A stretch of DNA of 5,179 nt from Actinomycetes bacterium. GTDB lineage: Bacteria > Actinomycetota > Actinomycetes > Streptosporangiales > Streptosporangiaceae. The notes below the pieces were generated by a model. The model made no database searches. It saw only the letters and a program-made list of their open reading frames with translations, and was not told the DNA's origin. How positions within the stretch are numbered: position 1 is the stretch's first letter; every line of letters starts with the position of its first letter. Both the position numbers and the translations under genes were made by a program. The stretch spans positions 1 to 5,179 of the forward strand of contig JAFACJ010001019.1 in NCBI GenBank assembly GCA_023425615.1, read 5' to 3'. Shown piece by piece: positions 1 to 5,179 of the stretch.

Positions 1-1
1 C

Positions 2-1273
2 CCGGACCCGGCCGCCCCTCTCCGTCCCGCCGGACACGGCCGGGTGGGCGTCCTGCTCGCGGAGGCCGTGGCACGGCTGCGCCACGGCGGCCCCGCCCTC
101 TCCCCGGAGGCCGTCTCGGCCCTGCGCCGCCTGGCCTCCGCCCCGCCGGCGACACCGGACGAACTGGCGGAGCTCCTGACGGTCATCGCCGCACCCGGCT
201 CCGAGCCCGCGCCCCCGGCCGAGGAGGACGACGGCGGCCGGTGGGCCGGGGTGTGCGTGGCGTCCGCCGTCTTCGCCGGAGTCGAGCTGGACAGGGCCGA
301 ACTGGCGGGCGCCGAACTCACCGAGGCGGAACTGGTCGGCGCCCGGTTCTCCGGCGCGGACCTGACGGGTGTCAGGGCGTCGGGCGCCGACCTCAGCCGC
401 GCCGACCTGTCCGGGGCGATCGTGCGGGACGGCGACCTGCGCGGCGCGTGGTTGACGGAAGCCCACCTCACCCGCGCGAACCTGGCGGGGGCCGACCTCA
501 GCGGCGCGGACCTGAGCGACGCGCGTGCCGCGGGCGCGCTCTTCCCCGGCGCGAACCTCGCGGACGCCGACCTGCGGCGTGCCCGCCTGAGCGCGTGCTC
601 CATGGAGGAGACCGAACTCGCCAGGGCGTTCCTCGGCGAAGCCGACCTGCGCAGGGCGAACCTGATCTACGCCTCCCTCATCTACGCGGCGCTGCCCGGT
701 GCCGATCTGAGCCACGCCGACCTGGAGTCCGCCCATCTGCGAGAGGCCGACCTCAGCGGCGCCGACCTGACCGCCGCCAACCTCCACCAGGCCGAACTCC
801 AGACCGCGAACCTGAACGGCGCGAACCTCACCGACGCGACCCTGACCAGGGTGGAGGCCGAGGACGCCCGCTTCGGCGGCGCGAACCTCACCGACGCGCA
901 CCTGGCCAAAGCCGATCTGACCCGCGCCCTTCTGGAGGACGCCACCCTCATCCGCGCCGACCTCTCCCACGGCACTCTCGTGGAGGCGACGCTGACGGGC
1001 GCCAACCTCGTCCTGGCCGATCTGCGCAATGCCGACCTCCAGGGCGCCGACCTCACGAACGCCGTCCTGACCGGCGCCGATCTCACCGGCGCCAACCTCA
1101 CGAACGCCGTCCTCACCGGTGCCGACCTCACCAGGGCCGATCTCACCGGCGCCTACCTCATCTCCGCCGATCTGACCGGCGCGAACCTCACCCGCGCCAA
1201 CCTCACCCGCGCCGACCTCGCCGACCTCCGCGGCGTCGTCCCCGAAGCCCTCCGCGACCCCGGAACCGGATGA
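2..1273 (+). CDS. Pentapeptide-repeat protein, 64 tandem repeats, probably 5'-partial
   Basis: Function is unknown. The family folds as a right-handed quadrilateral beta-helix; members such as MfpA and Qnr mimic DNA and bind gyrase, but most have no known partner. Counting from the GTG at 44, residues 1-72 form a non-repeat region: a probable helical part (1-50), then a Pro/Glu/Asp-rich linker. Residues 73-392 are 64 consecutive pentapeptides of the form x-x-A-(D/N)-L with no insertion. The protein ends with a 17-residue tail. By my count 57 of 64 repeats have Ala at i-2, 55 have Leu at the centre, and 29 have Asp/Glu at i-1, so one face should be acidic. No signal peptide or membrane segment is visible. 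The GTG at 44 has no good Shine-Dalgarno and the frame is open to base 2, so the true start may lie outside the window. It is much longer than MfpA (about 180 residues), so a gyrase role should not be assumed. The family call is certain; the start and role are not. Confidence 0.93.
   Translation, partial: PDPAAPLRPAGHGRVGVLLAEAVARLRHGGPALSPEAVSALRRLASAPPATPDELAELLTVIAAPGSEPAPPAEEDDGGRWAGVCVASAVFAGVELDRAELAGAELTEAELVGARFSGADLTGVRASGADLSRADLSGAIVRDGDLRGAWLTEAHLTRANLAGADLSGADLSDARAAGALFPGANLADADLRRARLSACSMEETELARAFLGEADLRRANLIYASLIYAALPGADLSHADLESAHLREADLSGADLTAANLHQAELQTANLNGANLTDATLTRVEAEDARFGGANLTDAHLAKADLTRALLEDATLIRADLSHGTLVEATLTGANLVLADLRNADLQGADLTNAVLTGADLTGANLTNAVLTGADLTRADLTGAYLISADLTGANLTRANLTRADLADLRGVVPEALRDPGTG
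260..1219 (+). repeat. Coding tandem array of 64 pentapeptide units (15 bp each)
   Basis: The array codes for residues 73-392 of the pentapeptide-repeat protein, counted from the GTG at 44. All units are exactly 15 bp and in the same register, giving 16 complete four-sided coils. Early units are irregular, with Phe, Ala, Val or Met at the central position in nine of the first 41. The last 16 units all have Ala at i-2 and Leu at the centre, and many read TGADL, TGANL or TRADL. This gradient suggests newer or more homogenised copies at the C-terminal end (inference). Confidence 0.95.
1051..1125 (+). repeat. Recent internal direct duplication in the repeat gene
   Basis: Bases 1051-1080 and 1096-1125 match at 28 of 30 positions, and the first 18 bases (cctcacgaacgccgtcct) are identical. 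The offset is 45 bp, or three pentapeptides, and both copies encode TNAVL-TGADL. The two differences (g/c and c/t) are at synonymous third positions. Near-identity at DNA level stands out from the other units, which are mostly conserved only as protein. Confidence 0.8.
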
Positions 1274-1278
1274 CGATC

Positions 1279-1307
1279 GGCGAAGGGCCCCTCTTATCCC
1301 TTTCGCC
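1279..1307 (+). terminator. Imperfect stem-loop after the pentapeptide-repeat gene
   Basis: GGCGAAGGG (1279-1287) can pair with CCCTTTCGCC (1298-1307) through 9 base pairs with one bulged T (1301) and a 10-base loop. It begins 5 bases after the TGA of the repeat gene. GATC flanks it on both sides (1275-1278 and 1311-1314). No U-tract follows, which is common for actinobacterial terminators. It is weaker than the other two hairpins in the window, so readthrough into the DUF4132 gene is possible. Confidence 0.5.
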
Positions 1308-1329
1308 ATTGATCGGGGATAGGGCGTGT

Positions 1330-1334
1330 GAGGA
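1330..1334 (+). promoter_or_regulatory. Shine-Dalgarno site of the DUF4132 gene
   Basis: GAGGA lies 7 bases before the ATG at 1342. It fixes the start of the DUF4132 protein, because the same frame stays open far upstream through the out-of-frame repeat gene and would otherwise suggest a much longer product. Confidence 0.8.
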
Positions 1335-1341
1335 TGCCCCC

Positions 1342-3174
1342 ATGATCGAAGAGCTCAAGGAAGCACCAGGGGTGTGGCTTCCCACGGGGAACGGATACGA
1401 GCTGATCTTCGACGGGGAGCGGGTGGACGCCCGCCGCATCGGGGGGAATCCGCTGCGCTACGTACCGTCTGAGGTCGAGGACACACCGGTGGGGCGGCGT
1501 TTCCGCTGGCTGTCCGACGGCTACCGGCGGCACCGGCGCGACTGCTGGTACACCGTCGAGGCGTGGATGTCCGGCGGCCACCCCCTCTCGGCGGAGCTGC
1601 TGGCCGTGCTGTGGCACGACAGGTGCTGGCGCGAGTCGCTCACCGACACGTTCGTCACCGGACCGGACGGCGGCCGAGGGTTCCTGCGCGGTGTCGACGC
1701 GGAGGGCGTCCACCTGCTGGGAACCGACGGGCGGGACGTCACGGCCGGCTGGACGGAGGTCGTCATCCCCCACCCGGTCCTGCTGGACGACCTCGACGAA
1801 CTGCGCGAGACCGCGTCCCGGCTCGGGATCCGCCAGTTCCTCAGCCAGCTCGGCCGTGACGTGCACCGCAGGCCGCCGGCGCCCGAGGGCGACGCCGTCA
1901 CCGCCTACGCCGACCTGGCGTTCCCCCGGCTGTCGCGTGCGTGGCCGCGTCCCGGCCGCGAGCGCGTGGTGGGCGGATACATCGTCCTGGACCTGGTCAG
2001 CGAGGGCGAACCCGTCCAGGCGCGCTACTGGATCGGCGCGGGCAAGCACAACGCGCCGACCGTCACCGGGCACCTGATCTGGGTCGGCGCGGGAGAGCGG
2101 ATCCTGCCGCTGTCGGAGGTCGACGCCGTCGCCTGGTCCGAGGGCGTCCGCATGACCGAACGCACCCAGGACAACGACCGTTACCTGCGGGAGAACAGAG
2201 GAGACCCCGCAGGACGCCCCTGGCAGCCGCTACCGGAGGGCGTGCGGCGACCGGGCCCCGCCGCCGCGCTGGCGGTGGGCCTGCTACCGGCGTCCGAGAC
2301 CGAGGGCGTCGTGGTGCGGACACGCGCGTACCCGCACCCTCTGCTGGGCGATGAGCCGATGGTGCGGCTGATCGACGACGGCATCGCGGCCGCCCTTGAC
2401 GCGCACCTGGCCTCACAGGGCTTCGGCGCCCCCACCGTCGGCGTCACCGTCGGACGCGGCACCGGCGCGGAACCGCTCTACCCGCTGTGGGCCGCCGTCC
2501 ACGACCCCGGGCACGCCGACCTGGCGTTCACCATCATGAACTCGCTGTGGCTGCCCGAACGCCGTGTCCGTCTTGCCCCGCACTACCCGGCGGACCTGAA
2601 ACCCACGGTCCTGCTGGCCGAGTTCGAGGACGCCGCCTCCTACCTGCCCCTCAGCCATCAGACGGCCTTCTGGGACAAGGCGGGCCGTATGGGCCTGGCG
2701 ACCCGTAACAGCGCGCTGGCCGCCAGACTGTTCGCCCGCGCACGCAAGAGCGAGAAGGAAACGGGTCTCCCCCTCGACGACGAACAGCGCTGGCGCACCC
2801 ACGAGGAGTTCGCCGCCTACGGAGGTCTCACCGCCTCAGCCCTCACCGCATACGCACGCACCCTCAAAAAAGCCGCACCGGCAGTCGCATACGCCCGGCT
2901 GTCGTCCCTCATACTGAAGTCCACCGCCGCCGGCACCCCACCCGCACCGGCCCTGCCGCCTGTCCTCGCCGCGTTCGCCCAGGCCGCCGCCCTCCCACCG
3001 GCCGCAACCGACGCCTTCTGGGAGACCTTCCTGGCCCTCCCCGCCGCAGCGAACGCCCCGGCCCCCTTCTGGAAGGCCGCCGAACCGGCCCTGCGCACCG
3101 CCGCCGCCCGCTCCACCACCGCCGCCCGCAGACTCCGGGAGTGCCGCCCCACCACCACCAAACTCGACATCTGA
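1342..3174 (+). CDS. DUF4132 domain-containing protein (610 residues)
   Basis: Biochemical function is unknown. Residues about 8-275 resemble the DUF4132 domain of MolR/YehI-type proteins. Visible landmarks are a short beta-rich start (WLPTGNGYEL, 12-21), a basic WL-x8-RRDCW helix (56-69), EAWMSGGHPLSAELLAVLW (73-91), PHPVLLDDLDELRE (143-156), the QFLSQLGRDV stretch (165-174) and VDAVAWSEGVRM (260-271), which usually closes this domain in actinobacteria. Residues about 310-602 are a second region, helical towards its end, including FWDKAGRMGLATRNSALAAR (443-462), the HEEFAAYGGLTASALTAYAR segment (487-506) and an Ala/Pro-rich end. From memory this region resembles a helical segment of large actinobacterial proteins, but I could not check it. 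No WGR domain, signal peptide or membrane segment is seen, so the protein is probably cytoplasmic. The ATG has a good Shine-Dalgarno, 68 bases after the repeat gene. The family call rests on recognised motifs, not an alignment. Confidence 0.85.
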   Translation: MIEELKEAPGVWLPTGNGYELIFDGERVDARRIGGNPLRYVPSEVEDTPVGRRFRWLSDGYRRHRRDCWYTVEAWMSGGHPLSAELLAVLWHDRCWRESLTDTFVTGPDGGRGFLRGVDAEGVHLLGTDGRDVTAGWTEVVIPHPVLLDDLDELRETASRLGIRQFLSQLGRDVHRRPPAPEGDAVTAYADLAFPRLSRAWPRPGRERVVGGYIVLDLVSEGEPVQARYWIGAGKHNAPTVTGHLIWVGAGERILPLSEVDAVAWSEGVRMTERTQDNDRYLRENRGDPAGRPWQPLPEGVRRPGPAAALAVGLLPASETEGVVVRTRAYPHPLLGDEPMVRLIDDGIAAALDAHLASQGFGAPTVGVTVGRGTGAEPLYPLWAAVHDPGHADLAFTIMNSLWLPERRVRLAPHYPADLKPTVLLAEFEDAASYLPLSHQTAFWDKAGRMGLATRNSALAARLFARARKSEKETGLPLDDEQRWRTHEEFAAYGGLTASALTAYARTLKKAAPAVAYARLSSLILKSTAAGTPPAPALPPVLAAFAQAAALPPAATDAFWETFLALPAAANAPAPFWKAAEPALRTAAARSTTAARRLRECRPTTTKLDI

Positions 3175-3210
3175 CGAGCGGCGGCAAAGCCCTGGCGGTG
3201 AACCGGATCC

Positions 3211-3253
3211 GGCGAAGGGGCGGGGCGCGTCACGTCGGCCCCGCCCCTTCGCC
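3211..3253. terminator. Strong bidirectional terminator between convergent genes
   Basis: GGCGAAGGGGCGGGGC (3211-3226) and GCCCCGCCCCTTCGCC (3238-3253) form a perfect 16-bp stem with an 11-base loop. It sits in the 97-base gap between the stop codons of the DUF4132 gene (+) and the monooxygenase gene (-), where it can serve both. There is no long U-tract on either side, as is usual in actinomycetes. Confidence 0.88.
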
Positions 3254-3271
3254 TGCTCCGGCCATCGCGGG

Positions 3272-4456
3272 TCAGATCGTGCGGGCCGGGGTCGGGTAGT
3301 CCTTGAGGGTGATCGAGGTGGCGGCCTTGGTGGTCAGCTTGTCGAGGACGCGCAGCATCGGGCCGGCGGTGAGGACCTTGTAGGTCAGGGTGCGGCGGCG
3401 GAGGTTCTTGGGGGCGAAGAAGGGGCCGACGCCGCCGGCGACCTGCTGGCAGGCCTTGGTGAACTTCTTGATCTGCTGCTCGTAGGCGGCGAAGGCGAGC
3501 CGGTGGTCGCCTTCGGCGGCGGCGAGCTCCCCGGCCAGGACGTAGGCGCACACGACGGCGAGACCGGTGCCCATGCCGCCGCAGGTGGCGCCGTACCCTG
3601 CGTCACCGAGCAGCGCGACACGTCCCCTGGTCCAGGAGTCCATCTTCACCATGCTGATGGAGTCGAAGTAGAAGTACGGCGCCTGTGCCAGGTCCCCGAG
3701 GAGGGTCCGTGCCTCCCAGCCCATCCCCGCGAACCGCTCGGCGATCAGCCGCCGCTGCCCCGCCAGATCACGGCGATCGACGTCGACGCGGCCGGCCTCG
3801 AACACGCACATCACGTTGGCGGACCCGCCGCCCTGGATCGGGTACAGCGCCAGGCCCCGGCCCGGCTCGCTGTACAGCAGGACGTCGCTCTCCAGCCGCA
3901 GCCGGTTGGGCGCCTCGAAGATCGCCACGTGGTAGCCCGAGTCCTCGACGTACCGCGACTCCTCGCCGAAGGCCAGGCGGCGCACGTTGGAGTGCAGCCC
4001 GTCCGCGCCGATCACCAGGTCGAAGACGGCGGGGGCGCCGCGTTCGAAGGCGACCTCGACCCCGTCCCCGGTGTCGGTCAGCGAGGTGATCGAGTCATCG
4101 AACACATGGGTCACGGTGTCCTCGGTCAGCTCGTGGAGGATGCGCGCCAGATCACCGCGGAGGATCTCCACCGCGCCGCCGGCGAAGGAGGCGGGCAGCG
4201 TCACGAGGTCACGCCCCTCGGCGTCGATCATGCGCAGCGGCCCGTTGCCGGTCCGGTGCCGGCGGACCTCCTCCAAGATCCCCATCCGCTCCAGCACCGA
4301 CAGATGCACCTCGCCGCGGAAGTCCACCGCCTGCCCGCCCGGCCGCACCCCCGGCGCCCGCTCCACTACCGTCACCTCGCACCCGTACCGGGCCAGCCAG
4401 AACGCCAGCGCCGGACCCGCGATGCCCGCCCCCGAGATCAGAACCTTCTTGTCCAC
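3272..4456 (-). CDS. FAD-dependent monooxygenase, class A flavoprotein (FAD_binding_3 type)
   Basis: A 394-residue single-domain flavoprotein of the UbiH/TetX/para-hydroxybenzoate hydroxylase superfamily. Known members use FAD and NAD(P)H to hydroxylate aromatic or polyketide-like substrates; the substrate here cannot be told. Residues 5-14 hold the Rossmann GxGxxG (SGAGIAG), with the ribose-binding Glu at 32 (VVER). GGQAVDFRG (40-48) follows, then Arg100 in EILRGDL, the NAD(P)H/FAD 'DG' motif GADGLHSNVRR (150-160) and the 'GD' motif GRVALLGDAGYG (278-289) followed by GGMGTGLA. The usual His of GDAAH is Tyr288, which I believe is common in an actinobacterial subgroup. No membrane segment or signal peptide is seen, so it should be cytosolic. 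The frame is open up to 4600, but I chose the GTG at 4456: AGGGAG lies 6 bases before it, and the Rossmann strand starts right after. The longer version would run into the upstream terminator hairpin. An alternative role is a non-hydroxylating oxidoreductase such as a geranylgeranyl reductase-like enzyme, which is less likely. Confidence 0.92.
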   Translation of the reverse strand: MDKKVLISGAGIAGPALAFWLARYGCEVTVVERAPGVRPGGQAVDFRGEVHLSVLERMGILEEVRRHRTGNGPLRMIDAEGRDLVTLPASFAGGAVEILRGDLARILHELTEDTVTHVFDDSITSLTDTGDGVEVAFERGAPAVFDLVIGADGLHSNVRRLAFGEESRYVEDSGYHVAIFEAPNRLRLESDVLLYSEPGRGLALYPIQGGGSANVMCVFEAGRVDVDRRDLAGQRRLIAERFAGMGWEARTLLGDLAQAPYFYFDSISMVKMDSWTRGRVALLGDAGYGATCGGMGTGLAVVCAYVLAGELAAAEGDHRLAFAAYEQQIKKFTKACQQVAGGVGPFFAPKNLRRRTLTYKVLTAGPMLRVLDKLTTKAATSITLKDYPTPARTI

Positions 4457-4462
4457 AGCCCG

Positions 4463-4468
4463 CTCCCT
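4463..4468 (-). promoter_or_regulatory. Shine-Dalgarno site of the monooxygenase gene
   Basis: On the minus strand AGGGAG lies 6 bases before the GTG start at 4456. It supports this start over longer ones, none of which has an ATG nearby or conserved protein sequence ahead of the GxGxxG strand. Confidence 0.65.
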
Positions 4469-4527
4469 GCCTTCGTCGTCGATGGCACCACTCTCGGCGA
4501 GCACACTGACGGGCCGCTTACCACCGG

Positions 4528-4555
4528 CTGACCGCCCCCGCACGCACGCGGTCAG
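4528..4555. promoter_or_regulatory. Dyad CTGACCGC-N12-GCGGTCAG, possible operator
   Basis: A perfect 8-bp inverted repeat with a 12-base spacer is centred about 85 bases upstream of the monooxygenase start, between that gene and the terminator of the hydrolase. The shape and position would suit a dimeric repressor such as a TetR- or MarR-type regulator, which often control monooxygenase genes (inference). No regulator gene is in the window. It could instead be a transcript hairpin. I could not find a convincing -35/-10 pair around it. Confidence 0.4.
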
Positions 4556-4563
4556 GCCGCCGA

Positions 4564-4591
4564 GGCCCCGCCCGTTCCCACGGGCGGGGCC
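4564..4591 (-). terminator. Terminator hairpin after the hydrolase gene
   Basis: GGCCCCGCCCGT (4564-4575) and ACGGGCGGGGCC (4580-4591) form a perfect 12-bp GC-rich stem with a 4-base loop. On the minus strand it starts 5 bases after the TGA of the hydrolase gene. It separates that gene from the monooxygenase, so the two are probably not one operon. No clear U-tract follows. Confidence 0.85.
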
Positions 4592-4596
4592 CTGCC

Positions 4597-5179
4597 TCAC
4601 TTGCGGCAGGTCAGATCTCCGGCGGGCAGCCTTCCCGACTCCAGGTAGGCGTTCACCTTCTCATCGACGCAGGCGTCGCCGTACTCGCCGTACACGCCGT
4701 GGGCGATGGCTCCGTCCAGGGTGAGCAGACGGGACCCGGTCAGCAGCCGATGGGTGGCCAGGCTGCCCCGGTAGGTGGTGGCGGTGTCGCCGGTGGTCGA
4801 GATGATCAGCGCGCCGGCGTCGTTGGCGATCCTGGTCGGCGGTTCGCGGGGCGGCTCGTTCCAGAAGGCGCAGGGCGAGATGTTATTGGTGATCGGCCCG
4901 AAGAGGGGGTGCCGGTCCCGGCTGCGCTGGATGTCGCGCCAGTAGACCTCGGGGTCGCGCGGTGCGGCTCGGTCACCGCAGATGATCGCGGCCGCCGGGC
5001 TGCCGTAGTGCGAGCTCCCACCGTCGAGCACGAAGTGCAGGAACCCCTCCAGATCCGGAGTCGGCGCGACGGTGGCCCCTCTCGCCGCCGCGTCCAGGAC
5101 CTTCACGGTCTCCGAGAACGCGGCGCGTGCCTCCTGGCGGTCGTTGCCGACGCTGTTCGAGATCAGGTAGGGCACCACG
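4597..5179 (-). CDS. TAP-like alpha/beta-hydrolase (secreted peptidase type), C-terminal part only
   Basis: The reading frame runs off the right edge of the window, so only the last ~193 residues are seen. They match the C-terminal region of actinobacterial tripeptidyl-aminopeptidase-like hydrolases (TAP-like, Abhydrolase_4), which are usually about 500 residues, exported, and cleave short peptides from protein N-termini. Numbering from base 5178, the catalytic Asp is likely residue 131 (ISTTGDTATTY) and the catalytic His residue 160 (IAHGVYG). The Ser nucleophile motif (usually GxSYG) and the signal peptide would lie outside the window. Four cysteines at 67, 103, 170 and 191 (IICGD, SPCAFW, DACVD, DLTCRK) fit the disulfides of a secreted enzyme. 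The family's usual ending, a DACVDEKVNAYLESGRLP-like stretch then a terminal Cys, is present. The GTG at 5178 is an internal Val codon, not a start. Substrate specificity cannot be told; family esterases or haloperoxidase-like enzymes are alternatives. Confidence 0.9.
   Translation of the reverse strand, partial: VVPYLISNSVGNDRQEARAAFSETVKVLDAAARGATVAPTPDLEGFLHFVLDGGSSHYGSPAAAIICGDRAAPRDPEVYWRDIQRSRDRHPLFGPITNNISPCAFWNEPPREPPTRIANDAGALIISTTGDTATTYRGSLATHRLLTGSRLLTLDGAIAHGVYGEYGDACVDEKVNAYLESGRLPAGDLTCRK

Noticed and set aside
682..1146. Minus-strand open frame across the repeat gene, itself repetitive (Arg-Ser-Ala-rich).
   Set aside because: It is the mirror of the 15-bp repeat in GC-rich DNA. 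It has no Shine-Dalgarno or recognisable protein features.
1309..1336. TTGATC (1309-1314) with GAGGAT about 15 bases on as a promoter for the DUF4132 gene.
   Set aside because: The -10 match is poor, the spacing is short, and it would overlap the Shine-Dalgarno and imply a leaderless transcript. The evidence is too weak to annotate.
241..1341. The DUF4132 frame stays open upstream to 241, giving a possible 977-residue protein.
   Set aside because: This part overlaps the repeat gene in another frame and reads as Arg/Pro/Gly-rich sequence with no domain. A good Shine-Dalgarno and the first domain residues place the start at 1342.
3203..3212. Palindrome CCGGATCCGG next to the convergent terminator.
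   Set aside because: A short GC-rich palindrome is expected by chance, and it overlaps the edge of the stronger hairpin that explains this gap.
3503..4531. Long plus-strand open frame (342 codons) opposite the monooxygenase gene.
   Set aside because: It is a shadow of the GC-rich coding strand. The minus-strand protein carries all conserved flavoprotein motifs, while this translation is His/Pro/Arg-rich without a domain.
4457..4600. Extended N-terminus for the monooxygenase starting near 4600.
   Set aside because: It would read through the 12-bp terminator hairpin and the dyad, has no family similarity, and a better start with a Shine-Dalgarno exists at 4456.

Overview
The window is very GC-rich, with strong G/C preference at third codon positions, GTG starts and stem-loop terminators without U-tracts. 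Together with the protein families present, this points to a filamentous actinomycete (Streptosporangiales or Streptomyces-like). The exact genus cannot be read from the sequence. Four protein-coding genes fill almost the whole window. No tRNA, rRNA, CRISPR array, insertion sequence or phage gene was seen, and no stretch over 300 bases lacks a gene.

Left half, + strand: a long pentapeptide-repeat protein (2-1273, probably 5'-partial) has 64 consecutive pentapeptides in unbroken register, which is 16 full turns of a right-handed quadrilateral beta-helix. After a 68-base gap holding a hairpin comes a 610-residue protein (1342-3174) whose first ~275 residues look like a DUF4132 (MolR/YehI-type) domain. 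Its remaining ~300 residues form a mostly helical, Ala-rich region. The two genes point the same way and could share transcripts, but the hairpin between them makes tight coupling uncertain.

Centre: the DUF4132 gene converges on a minus-strand gene, and the 97-base gap carries a perfect 16-bp stem-loop (3211-3253) that can end transcription from both sides.

Right half, - strand: a 394-residue class A FAD-dependent monooxygenase (3272-4456) has its own upstream region containing an 8-bp dyad, a possible operator. Upstream of it lies the C-terminal part of a secreted TAP-like alpha/beta-hydrolase (4597-5179, running off the window), followed by its own 12-bp terminator hairpin. The two minus-strand genes therefore look like separate transcription units.

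The least understood part is the pentapeptide-repeat/DUF4132 pair. Neither protein has an assignable function from sequence alone, and their pairing is the best candidate here for something undescribed. The oxidoreductase and the hydrolase belong to common families.
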